Assembly (NCBI GenBank): GCA_913054055.1
Contig: CAJXIT010000081.1
Location: forward strand, 1-11,522
Length of the DNA: 11,522 bases
Direction: 5' to 3'
DNA from: an uncultured Thalassolituus sp.
Lineage (GTDB): Bacteria > Pseudomonadota > Gammaproteobacteria > Pseudomonadales > Oceanobacteraceae
In this document: positions 1-6,734 of the stretch, piece by piece
How positions within the stretch are numbered: position 1 is the first letter of the stretch
How the letters are laid out: every line of letters begins with the position of its first letter
Translations under genes and position numbers: made by a program
Notes under the pieces: model-generated
What the model saw: the letters and a program-made list of their open reading frames with translations, nothing else
Database searches by the model: none
What the model was told of the DNA's origin: nothing

Positions 1-1
1 T

Positions 2-502
2 AAATTCGAGAATGTTTGGGCCCATGGGGATATTGTAGAAATGATTCCCCGCGAATTTAATGGTAACCCTTATAAAAGTATGATCATACACGGTCGCAGC
101 GACGCTGTTTTAAATCCGGGAGGGGAGAGAATTGGTACCGCTGAAATATACCGTCAGGTTGAAAAAGTACCGGCTGTTATGGAAAGCATTGCCGTGGGTC
201 AAACTTGGCCTAAAAACAGTGATGATGTGCGCGTGGTACTATTTGTGGTGTTAAAACAAGGGCAAATATTAAGTGATCAATTGATCACTGAGATTAAATC
301 CACCATTCGCACTAATACAACACCAAGGCATGTACCAAGCGTCATCCTTCAAGTTACGGATATTCCAAAAACGCTTTCAGGAAAAATTGTAGAAGTGGCC
401 GTGCGAGATACCATAAATGGAAAAGAAGTAAAAAATAAAGACGCCTTATTAAACCCAGATGCCTTAAATCTATACAAAGATTTGGCTGAACTAGCCTGTT
501 AA
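2..502 (+). CDS. aacS: Acetoacetyl-CoA synthetase, C-terminal part (5' end outside window)
   Basis: This is the last 166 residues of an ANL-superfamily adenylate-forming enzyme; the frame is open to the left edge, so the ATG at 41 is internal. The fragment has the hinge region GRSDAVLNPGGERIGTAEIY, and near the end PKTLSGKIVE, whose lysine is the conserved A10 residue of the mobile C-terminal domain used in adenylation. The LNPGG form of the hinge and the ending with VRDTINGKEVKN and NPDAL are typical of acetoacetyl-CoA synthetases rather than acetyl-CoA synthetases. The family makes acetoacetyl-CoA from acetoacetate, ATP and CoA in the cytoplasm, feeding ketone-body use or polyhydroxybutyrate turnover. 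The gene converges on the lipoprotein gene with a 23-bp gap and no convincing terminator. The N-terminal adenylation core cannot be inspected. Confidence 0.9.
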   Translation, partial: KFENVWAHGDIVEMIPREFNGNPYKSMIIHGRSDAVLNPGGERIGTAEIYRQVEKVPAVMESIAVGQTWPKNSDDVRVVLFVVLKQGQILSDQLITEIKSTIRTNTTPRHVPSVILQVTDIPKTLSGKIVEVAVRDTINGKEVKNKDALLNPDALNLYKDLAELAC

Positions 503-525
503 CCTAAAAATATCTTGGCCCTGAT

Positions 526-1404
526 TCATTTATATCGGTCAGGGTACTCATGATTTGCAATGGCTGAACTCACGGTAATACCATGATCAAGGTGCTGGCG
601 TATCATATTACTTAACTTGTCATCTTTGCCTTTGTAAAAGGCCATCCCATCATTATATATTTTTAGCGCTTTCACTGCGTTGCGCTTACGATTCGACTTT
701 AACAAGTTGTAGGCTTGCTTAAATTTTGGCTCCACTGATAGCTCACTCACCACTTTATTTTGCAACTTACCAAACGTAGTTTGTATCGGCGCTAAATGAT
801 GGGTTTTTAACCCTTGCCATATATCTAACATCAATTTTTCACGTGCTTGAGTAAGCTCTTGATAAAAGGCTTTTTTCAATATTTTTTTATTTTCCTTCAA
901 GTCATTGCTTAACTTAGCCTCTATTGGGAAGTTGCCCGCCGCATTCACTTGATTAATCAGTACATCCTTGATGTTATCCACCACCTCAACCGTGTAATGG
1001 GTACGAATAAAGGCTCTTTGAATGCCTATTCGAACAAACCCTCCTCTTCCATTTTCATCGTACACCACGTCTTGTTTAACCGTGTTCTCACGCTCAATCA
1101 AAAATGAATTTGAAAGGTGAATATATACGGAAAAATTCGCGGTTTTACTTGAAGGTGTCCATTTAAACTTAATACTTTCATCACTAAAGGTTTTTTCTGG
1201 CAGCTTGGTATTGCGAGCATCTAACGATACATTAATGGTTTTATATGCCGGTGTGAGCGCATAAGGGGGTTTAACTTTATAGTCGTATACCACATCTGAA
1301 AAGACAGGTTTAGGTAAGCTAGAGCAGCCAGATAAAAGCACTAAACAAACAGCAAAAGTAACCCCCCCCATTTTTTTAAACGGATACATAAGTGTGTCGC
1401 TCAT
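526..1404 (-). CDS. Uncharacterised lipoprotein
   Basis: No family is recognised. From the chosen ATG the product is 292 residues. It opens with a short polar stretch, two lysines, a hydrophobic segment and the lipobox LLSGC followed by SS, so it should be exported and lipidated at Cys27; Ser-Ser after the Cys suggests outer-membrane sorting. The mature part is mixed alpha/beta, then a lysine-rich helical C-terminus. The start is uncertain. The same frame is open to an ATG at 1467 inside the kinase gene, but that would give a signal peptide of about 47 residues; ATGs at 1404 or 1389 give normal lengths, although neither has a good Shine-Dalgarno. It lies 25 bp downstream of the sensor kinase on the same strand, so co-transcription is likely. 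A role as partner or output of the kinase is inference only. Confidence 0.75.
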   Translation of the reverse strand: MSDTLMYPFKKMGGVTFAVCLVLLSGCSSLPKPVFSDVVYDYKVKPPYALTPAYKTINVSLDARNTKLPEKTFSDESIKFKWTPSSKTANFSVYIHLSNSFLIERENTVKQDVVYDENGRGGFVRIGIQRAFIRTHYTVEVVDNIKDVLINQVNAAGNFPIEAKLSNDLKENKKILKKAFYQELTQAREKLMLDIWQGLKTHHLAPIQTTFGKLQNKVVSELSVEPKFKQAYNLLKSNRKRNAVKALKIYNDGMAFYKGKDDKLSNMIRQHLDHGITVSSAIANHEYPDRYK

Positions 1405-1429
1405 AACAATTTTATCACACCCCATAAAC

Positions 1430-4384
1430 CTAATTGGATCTAACGGCCCATTGGTGAACCTTTTCATTTAGTAACTCAATATCAATGGGTTTCGGAATGT
1501 AGTCACTCATTCCTGCTGATAAACACTTTTCTTCATCACCTATCATGGCGTTAGCCGTCATGGCTATAATCGGTATACTGCTCAACCCAGTTCTGGCTTC
1601 AAACGATCGAATTTTTCGAGTGGCTTCATAGCCATCCATCACCGGCATTTGGCAATCCATTAATACGATATTGTAATCTGATTCTCTATTTTCTGATGTG
1701 AGCAACTCAAGCGCTTCCATTCCATTTTGGGCCACGTCTGCTGTTAAATTAATTTCCTCTAGTAACCCTAAAGCCACTTCCTGATTAATCAAATTATCTT
1801 CTACCAATAATATTTTAATCTCAGCATCACTTAACTTGTGATTCAGTTTGGATAATAGGTCTTCATCAACACTAAAATCAGACTCATATTTACCTTCTGA
1901 ATACATATTCTTCAGTGTTAAATCCATGGAAATATCAGTAACAGGTTTCGGAATGATATGATCACACCCTAAATTATGGTAGTCCTCCCGGGTTTTATCA
2001 CTAATGGCCAATGTTAATCCAACAAGACGAGTGCCTGTTTTCTCACTGACTTTCTTAATCTTAAATAAGTCATCCTTAATACTAGGGCGCAATTCTAATT
2101 GGCGAATATCCAATAAAACCAAATCGAACTTATTAGATGAAATGCATTGGCAAATATCCTCTACTGTGGCTGCTGTTTCTACTTCGGCTCCACGTGCTCT
2201 GAGTAAATGACATACAACCTTTTGACTACTAGGGTTATTATCATTAACCAATACAACTTTATTCTGCAAAACCCTAGATTGATTAACATCGTAATGGTTT
2301 TTACTTTTAGTTAATGTCAGGGTGAATTCAAATCGGCTACCCACGCCTAAGTCGCTTTTTACACTGATTGAGCCTTCCATTAATTCACATAACTGTTTGC
2401 TAATAGACAAGCCTAAACCTGTACCACCATATTCCCGAGTGGTTGAAGCATCCACCTGAGAAAACGAATCAAATAACCCACTCAATTTATCTTTCTGAAT
2501 ACCTATCCCCGTATCCGTGACTGAACCGTATAAAATTAGCCCCATATCATTGACATCTTTCACGCCAATTTTTACAAGAATGTACCCTTCGCTTGTAAAT
2601 TTAATCGCATTAGAAATTAAGTTCGTTAAGATCTGCCTTATTCGTCCCGGGTCACCTTTTATCCACTCAATTTCTAATCCACTCAAATCTAAAATTAATT
2701 CGACATCTTTATTTTCTGCAAGGTGCACCATGCTAGTAAAAAATTCATTGAGAGTATGTCGAATGTTAAAATCGATGCTTTCAATGTCCAATTTACCGGA
2801 TTCAATTTTTGAAAAATCCAAAATATCATTAATCAAAACCAGTAAGCTATCAGAGCTACTCTTGGCAACGGCCGTATAATGACGCTGCTGTTCGGTTAAT
2901 TGACTTTTATCAAGCAGGTCTAACATGCCTTTAACACCATTCATGGGTGTTCGAATCTCATGACTCATATTGGCTAAAAATTGAGTTTTGGCTACCGTCG
3001 CTTGCTCAGCCTTTTCAACAGACTGCTCAAGTTCTTTGTTGGCTTCAATTAACTCACTTCGGTTTTGATTAAAACGCTTGGCTAAAGCCCCAAGCTCACC
3101 GTTATCCACCCCTTCAATAAACCCATCGTTAGAAGCATTATGAGAAATTTGCTTATACATTTTATTAATTGGTTTGATCAAAATAAAATGTATGGCGATC
3201 AAGCCGATTAGCAGTCCTAGTACAATCACGTAGATAAATGCCGTAACCACAGCCTGAGTGATTTTGTCACTGGTCGCCGTTACCCTATCCATTGGCGTGA
3301 CCATAATCACTTTCCAATAAGTTTTTGGTACATGGAATACATTCAAGAGCACGGGTTGATTCAATATGGGGTCATGCTTATTGGTAAACTCTTGAATAAA
3401 GGTTTCACCGTAGGTTTTATATTTTAATGGGTCTTCTAATGTGCTGATGATTCTATGGGCTTCAAAAATATCAATTTGATAGCTGTTGCTGTCTAAAAAT
3501 AATGCCTTTTTGTTCATATCTTTATTTAATCTAGAGACATTTTCTTTTTCTAATAGCCCCACTGTCACATCTGGCATATTAGGGTTGTTCTCGGCGGCCT
3601 CTTTTATGTTAGTAAATTGAATATCCGCTTCACCATCTTGGCCTTGTATGATTTTTTTACTCACGCTTTCATCAGGGTGAGATATAAATGTGCCATTACG
3701 ATCCAGCGCATACGCATAACCACCAAATTTAGCAGATTCCGTAGCCAACAATTCGCTCATACCATCCAAGCTTAAGTCTATGGTAGTGGCCCCATAATAT
3801 TGATCACCTTTGTACATGGGGGTCGTGACGGTCACCATGGATTCATGGGAATATGGGTCCATATAAGATTTAGACCAATAGTATTGTCCTGGGGCTAAAA
3901 AGTGACTAGGCACATACCATTCTTCATTATGATAGCCCGCCCCTTTTGGGTCGTTATAATCATCAAAATATTCCAGCGCACCGTTTTGGTTTCTGCCCCA
4001 AAAAAAACTCCGCTGTTTTTGATTGCTTTGATATAGATAAGGTTGGGGCCACACGCCCCCCCCTGCAATGAAGTGAGCAGAATTATCATGATCAATCAGC
4101 GGCTTAATAATTAAATGGTGCTGTGAATCATTGGATGGCAAAACCTCTGCGGCACTTGCCATCGAGCTGACCACAGACTCTGCAATGGTCAAGCGCTTGC
4201 CTAACACCGACACCATGGATTCACCACTTTGGCGTACCTGTTTTTTGGCAACGTCTAACAACACTTTATTGCCATAATCATCCATCACCCATAAAAATAC
4301 CCCCATCATGACACTTAGGGTCAATACAAATAACACGGGGATTTTTATGGCTAAAGAGTCAAATTTTGAAAATAGAAATGGCAA
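1430..4384 (-). CDS. Cache-domain hybrid sensor histidine kinase with two receiver domains
   Basis: Inner-membrane phosphorelay kinase of 984 residues. In order: TM helix about 13-34; periplasmic Cache-type sensor about 40-360 (WYVPS, YYWSKSYMDPY and TTIDLSLDG are characteristic); second TM about 378-403; HAMP about 403-450 leading into a coiled coil; HisKA with HEIRTPMNG (His475); HATPase with N-box Asn592, DTGIGI (Asp624) and GGTGLGLS 653-660; receiver 1 about 708-815; receiver 2 about 857-977. Receiver 2 is complete (Glu862, Asp863, phospho-acceptor Asp910, Thr943, Lys965). Receiver 1 keeps Asp759 and Lys813, but its acidic pair reads NDN instead of DD, so it may be weak or regulatory. There is no C-terminal Hpt domain, so a separate one is probably used. 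The start is TTG: a TGA lies three codons upstream and the next in-frame ATG is inside TM1. A GGA lies 9 nt before the TTG. Confidence 0.93.
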   Translation of the reverse strand: MPFLFSKFDSLAIKIPVLFVLTLSVMMGVFLWVMDDYGNKVLLDVAKKQVRQSGESMVSVLGKRLTIAESVVSSMASAAEVLPSNDSQHHLIIKPLIDHDNSAHFIAGGGVWPQPYLYQSNQKQRSFFWGRNQNGALEYFDDYNDPKGAGYHNEEWYVPSHFLAPGQYYWSKSYMDPYSHESMVTVTTPMYKGDQYYGATTIDLSLDGMSELLATESAKFGGYAYALDRNGTFISHPDESVSKKIIQGQDGEADIQFTNIKEAAENNPNMPDVTVGLLEKENVSRLNKDMNKKALFLDSNSYQIDIFEAHRIISTLEDPLKYKTYGETFIQEFTNKHDPILNQPVLLNVFHVPKTYWKVIMVTPMDRVTATSDKITQAVVTAFIYVIVLGLLIGLIAIHFILIKPINKMYKQISHNASNDGFIEGVDNGELGALAKRFNQNRSELIEANKELEQSVEKAEQATVAKTQFLANMSHEIRTPMNGVKGMLDLLDKSQLTEQQRHYTAVAKSSSDSLLVLINDILDFSKIESGKLDIESIDFNIRHTLNEFFTSMVHLAENKDVELILDLSGLEIEWIKGDPGRIRQILTNLISNAIKFTSEGYILVKIGVKDVNDMGLILYGSVTDTGIGIQKDKLSGLFDSFSQVDASTTREYGGTGLGLSISKQLCELMEGSISVKSDLGVGSRFEFTLTLTKSKNHYDVNQSRVLQNKVVLVNDNNPSSQKVVCHLLRARGAEVETAATVEDICQCISSNKFDLVLLDIRQLELRPSIKDDLFKIKKVSEKTGTRLVGLTLAISDKTREDYHNLGCDHIIPKPVTDISMDLTLKNMYSEGKYESDFSVDEDLLSKLNHKLSDAEIKILLVEDNLINQEVALGLLEEINLTADVAQNGMEALELLTSENRESDYNIVLMDCQMPVMDGYEATRKIRSFEARTGLSSIPIIAMTANAMIGDEEKCLSAGMSDYIPKPIDIELLNEKVHQWAVRSN

Positions 4385-4427
4385 AAGGCGTCATCCAGCT
4401 ACTTAATCTCAATGAATACAAACATTC

Positions 4428-4456
4428 TTATTAACTGTAGCCCAATTTTAGCGCAA
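4428..4456 (-). promoter_or_regulatory. Candidate sigma-70 promoter for the sensor kinase gene
   Basis: On the minus strand TTGCGC (4456-4451) and TAATAA (4433-4428) are separated by exactly 17 bp, which would place the transcript start near 4421 and leave a leader of about 37 nt before the TTG start. The hexamers match the consensus only partly. The opposing gene starts at 4527, so this is a divergent intergenic region; no convincing promoter was found on the plus strand. Confidence 0.35.
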
Positions 4457-4526
4457 CAAAGCGAGTATGCAGATAATCCAACAGGCCCTACACTTACCTT
4501 GTACGTGCTTGATCAATAGGCCCTAA

Positions 4527-5087
4527 ATGCTGTTTGAAACCTGTTTTAAATTGCCCAAAATAGATGCTCACACCCCCACTGAAACCGTATACTTACTGCA
4601 ATACAGTACATGGGGGCACCATAGTTTAGGGTTTTACCGAGACAACGAACTGATTGAGTTCACCTATGGGGATTGGGACCTGTTTGCCCTTGATAAACGG
4701 GAGTTGATTACCGCTATTAGCCATATGGTTTGGCCAACCCTTGGGGCGCTGGGGCGAAAAGCCATCAAGTGGTCTCCTGATGAAGCCGCAACCCCTTTAT
4801 TCACTGACTGCATTAATATTGTGCCGTTTCCTGTCAATGCGGAAAAAGCTGAGGCTTTGTTCCAAATGCTATCCAGTGAGTTTCAGAGCTCTATTGCGGA
4901 TCAGGTATATCATGAAGCGGACCAGGTTTATTTTGTACCCTATCACTCAAGCTATGCCCTATGGAACAACTGCAACCATGAACTCGCCAAATGGTTAATG
5001 GCCCTTGATGGCCAGGTTTCAGGCAGAGTCTTCTGGAATCCGGACTTTATTAAAGGCATGCTACCTAGACTGCCAGCCATCCCATGA
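4527..5087 (+). CDS. DUF2459-like conserved hypothetical protein
   Basis: A 186-residue protein. The stretch VYLLQYSTWGHHSLGF (21-36), then IEFTYGDWDLFA (43-54) and a C-terminal NNCNHELAKWL (147-157), follow the pattern of DUF2459, where a W-H motif, a (F/Y)GWGD-(W/R)-D motif and a T/N-C-N motif recur. That family has no firmly assigned function. A conserved His followed by a Cys would fit an NlpC/P60-like cysteine-hydrolase fold (here His31/His32 and Cys149, in circularly permuted order), but that is inference. No signal peptide or TM helix is evident, whereas many DUF2459 proteins have one, so it is probably cytoplasmic. TAGG six bases before the ATG supports the start. It is transcribed divergently from the kinase. 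The last codon overlaps an ATGA that opens a 27-codon reading frame. Confidence 0.8.
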   Translation: MLFETCFKLPKIDAHTPTETVYLLQYSTWGHHSLGFYRDNELIEFTYGDWDLFALDKRELITAISHMVWPTLGALGRKAIKWSPDEAATPLFTDCINIVPFPVNAEKAEALFQMLSSEFQSSIADQVYHEADQVYFVPYHSSYALWNNCNHELAKWLMALDGQVSGRVFWNPDFIKGMLPRLPAIP

Positions 5088-5164
5088 ATCTCGAACGATC
5101 ATTTTATTCAAACTTAAGACATCTCAGAAATATGGCCGATATAAACCACTATGAGGCCCATAAC

Positions 5165-5183
5165 TGAAGTTATACTGACTTCA
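5165..5183. promoter_or_regulatory. Dyad spanning a candidate -10 box upstream of the 62-aa gene
   Basis: The perfect inverted repeat TGAAGT (5165-5170) / ACTTCA (5178-5183) flanks TATACT (5171-5176), a good -10 hexamer. Transcription would start near 5183, about 29 nt before the ATG at 5212. No matching -35 is present at the expected distance, so if real this promoter would need an activator or another sigma factor. The dyad around the -10 is what a repressor operator would look like. It could also be coincidence. Confidence 0.3.
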
Positions 5184-5211
5184 TCCACAAAAAATAATAA
5201 GGATAAGGTTA

Positions 5212-5400
5212 ATGGATGTACAAATTAAGCTAGACCAAGGTACAGGTAGCATTGAGGTGATATCTGGCAAAGACGAACTGGATATGGAGCTTAGCATGGG
5301 CCTAACCGTTGAATGTTTAGAGCTGAATACAGGGCAAGTCTATTTAATTGAATTGATAAATGGTGAAATGAAAGCAAGCTCTGTAAGTGAAATGGCTTAA
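5212..5400 (+). CDS. Small uncharacterised protein (62 aa)
   Basis: Not recognised. The product is short and acidic, begins MDVQIKLDQGTGSIEV, has no cysteines apart from one in VECLEL, and lacks a signal peptide or membrane helix; the alternating hydrophobic pattern suggests a small beta-rich domain. The ATG is preceded by a good ribosome site: AAGGA about 8-9 nt upstream, with a second AAGG closer in. It stands alone between a dyad-bearing candidate promoter and a strong hairpin just after its stop codon, which supports a self-contained transcription unit. The clean SD, its own upstream and downstream signals and the lack of a competing frame make it likely to be real. Confidence 0.62.
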   Translation: MDVQIKLDQGTGSIEVISGKDELDMELSMGLTVECLELNTGQVYLIELINGEMKASSVSEMA

Positions 5401-5417
5401 CCCCTTCACTATAACTA

Positions 5418-5440
5418 AAGCAGTGTGAATGACACTGCTT
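5418..5440 (+). terminator. Perfect 9-bp hairpin after the 62-aa gene
   Basis: AAGCAGTGT (5418-5426) pairs perfectly with ACACTGCTT (5432-5440) around a 5-nt loop, 18 bp after the stop codon. There is no T tract after it on the plus strand (GAGCCCC follows), so it is either a weak or factor-assisted terminator or an mRNA 3'-end stabiliser. Confidence 0.5.
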
Positions 5441-5629
5441 GAGCCCCACCTATAATGGTTTCAGACTGGCCTGTATATTTTTGTAATTGCCCTCACTTTA
5501 AACTTGATTCTAAGCGTTTTTTTTGCATCCAAGCTCACTTATTCGCAAATAAAATCGATATAAAAAAATAGTTAAAAATCAAGCCTACCTTTTTTATTAT
5601 TCCCCATTACAATGCGCGACCGTTTTGAG

Positions 5630-5655
5630 ATCTGGCAAAGTGTTTATGGCCAGAT
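5630..5655 (+). promoter_or_regulatory. 5'-leader hairpin before the GIY-YIG-like gene
   Basis: ATCTGGC (5630-5636) and GCCAGAT (5649-5655) form a perfect 7-bp stem with a 12-nt loop, ending nine bases before the SD AGAGG (5664-5668). The CTGGC/GCCAG core is the same as in one dyad of the 59-bp repeats downstream of the gene. The rest of 5441-5629 is AT-rich with an 8-T run near 5520; no promoter there is convincing. Confidence 0.35.
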
Positions 5656-5675
5656 TGTTGTACAGAGGCTGCATT

Positions 5676-6257
5676 ATGATCGTATTTACCATTACCAATA
5701 ACACCACAGATGATGTATGGGTGGGCACCTGCAAAGACAGCAGTGATGAACGATTTCAACAGTATCAAGAAGCCATGGCACTGGGCATCAAACATAGATT
5801 TTATAAAGACTTAAGTGATTTTGGTGTACAAAACTTCACCGTTGAAGACTTTGCTGTGGCACACGACCGCGAAGAGCTAAAAGATCTGTTTGACGAAGCC
5901 ATGGAAACCTACGAAGGCCGTAGCCTTGTGGGCGTAAAAACCAGTCTAGGTAAAACCAGCATCGCTAAGACTGCACCGCTAAAATCCAGCCTGACCAAAA
6001 CCCGAGGCACCGCCACAGGCATCAGTCGAGCAGCATCGTCACCGGCTAAAAAGACAACGAAACTGGCAAAAGAAAAGATTTCAACCGGACGTACCGGTAG
6101 CGCAGCGAAAGAACGCTTGATCAAAGAGAAACTAGCCGAAGAAAAAGCACAAAGAGAATCCCTAAAAAGCAAACAAATCATGGAGCAGGCGGATGAGATG
6201 AAAGCCATCCTAGCGGGGTTAGATGCTCGTGGTTCAACTTTGAAAAAACGCTACTAA
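5676..6257 (+). CDS. GIY-YIG-like domain protein with histone-H1-like basic tail
   Basis: The 193-residue product falls into three parts. Residues 1-90 resemble a GIY-YIG fold: FTITN (4-8) sits where the family has (G)IYxITN, WVG (15-17) where it has YIG, ERF (25-27) offers the conserved Arg26, and Glu74/Glu77 are candidates for the metal-binding Glu. Both signature tyrosines are aromatic substitutes (Phe4, Trp15), so nuclease activity is doubtful and DNA binding without cleavage is more likely. Residues about 86-145 are rich in Lys, Ala, Ser and Thr with AKTA and SPAKKTTKLAKEK motifs, like histone-H1/HctB-type tails. Residues about 143-178 look like a charged coiled coil. The ATG at 5676 is chosen because AGAGG lies 7 nt upstream; an upstream TTG (5625) in the same frame lacks such a site. 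The 59-bp array starts 28 bp after the stop. Function is inferred. Confidence 0.78.
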   Translation: MIVFTITNNTTDDVWVGTCKDSSDERFQQYQEAMALGIKHRFYKDLSDFGVQNFTVEDFAVAHDREELKDLFDEAMETYEGRSLVGVKTSLGKTSIAKTAPLKSSLTKTRGTATGISRAASSPAKKTTKLAKEKISTGRTGSAAKERLIKEKLAEEKAQRESLKSKQIMEQADEMKAILAGLDARGSTLKKRY

Positions 6258-6284
6258 TAGATCGTCACTAACAATGTATATTTG

Positions 6285-6564
6285 TACGAGGCCAGCTCTC
6301 TGGCCGATACGTTACTGAAAATATCGCGCACAGTGTGCGCTCGTACGAAGCCAGCCCTCTGGCCGATACGTTACTGAAAATATCGCGCACAGTGTGCGCT
6401 CTTACGAAGCCAGCCTCCTGACCGATTCGTTACTGAAAATATCGCGCACAGTGTGCGCTCGTACGAGGCCAGCCTCCTGGCCGATACGTTACTGAAAATA
6501 TCGCGCACAGTGTGCGCTCGTACGAGGCCAGCCCTCTGGCCGATACGTTACTGAAAATATCGCG
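6285..6564. repeat. 59-bp tandem repeat array, 4 full + 1 partial copies, each with several dyads
   Basis: Copies begin at 6285, 6344, 6403, 6462 and 6521, an exact 59-bp period with no spacers; the fifth stops matching at 6564 after 44 bp. Each unit holds: (a) the near-palindrome CTCGTACGAG at the junction (perfect between copies 4 and 5); (b) GGCCAG-N4-CTGGCC (perfect in copies 1, 4, 5; weakened in 2 and 3); (c) CGATA-N12-TATCG; (d) GCGCACAGTGTGCGC, a 7-bp dyad about a central G. Part (d) and the GTTACTGAAAATATCGCG segment are identical in the first four copies; variation is almost confined to the loop and flanks of (b). Since 59 is not a multiple of three, this is not a coding repeat. It may be a protein-binding array, a structured RNA or a transcription-terminating region. 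Confidence 0.95.
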
Positions 6565-6594
6565 AACGGCACCTAAAGCGCTTCGTGCAGACAA

Positions 6595-6712
6595 TGCTTT
6601 GGGTACCCTCTGGCCAATAAACTATAAGCAAAATTGCATACCGTCTGCACTGGAACGAATCCAGCCTTTCTTGAACCCGACATGGCAACCTGATATGTTG
6701 GTTCATATATTG
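6595..6712. repeat. Degenerate copies of the 59-bp repeat
   Basis: Aligning 6595-6653 to the repeat consensus without gaps gives about 34 of 59 identities by hand, including a run of ten (CCCTCTGGCC, 6606-6615). The next 59 bp (from 6654) begin with ACGAATCCAGCC against ACGAAGCCAGCC and then need small gaps. The start of the first decayed copy is 74 bp after copy 5, i.e. 59 plus a 15-bp insertion inside the copy-5 tail (6565-6594). The second decayed copy is less certain than the first. Confidence 0.55.
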
Positions 6713-6734
6713 ACTGATACTGTGAAATTTTAAC

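Noticed and set aside
519..544. CCCTGA / TCAGGG inverted repeat as terminator between aacS and the lipoprotein gene
   Set aside because: The loop is long (14 nt), the stem short, and no T tract directly follows on either strand.
1405..1467. Longer N-terminus of the lipoprotein from the ATG at 1467
   Set aside because: It would overlap the kinase end and put the lipobox Cys at residue 48, too far for a normal signal peptide.
2004..2879. Plus-strand reading frames opposite the kinase gene
   Set aside because: They are antisense to well-supported HATPase and receiver coding sequence; no family features.
5451..5456. Perfect TATAAT as promoter of the GIY-YIG-like gene
   Set aside because: No -35 at the right distance and it lies more than 200 bp before the start codon.
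6285..6564. CRISPR array
   Set aside because: The copies abut each other with no unique spacers, and no cas genes are present.
6285..6564. Integron attC ('59-base element') array
   Set aside because: Only the unit length coincides. There are no cassette genes between copies, and the GTTRRRY / RYYYAAC core sites are absent.
6512..6733. 73-codon plus-strand reading frame between array and tetR
   Set aside because: It starts inside the repeat, has no ribosome site or recognisable motif, and covers decayed repeat copies.
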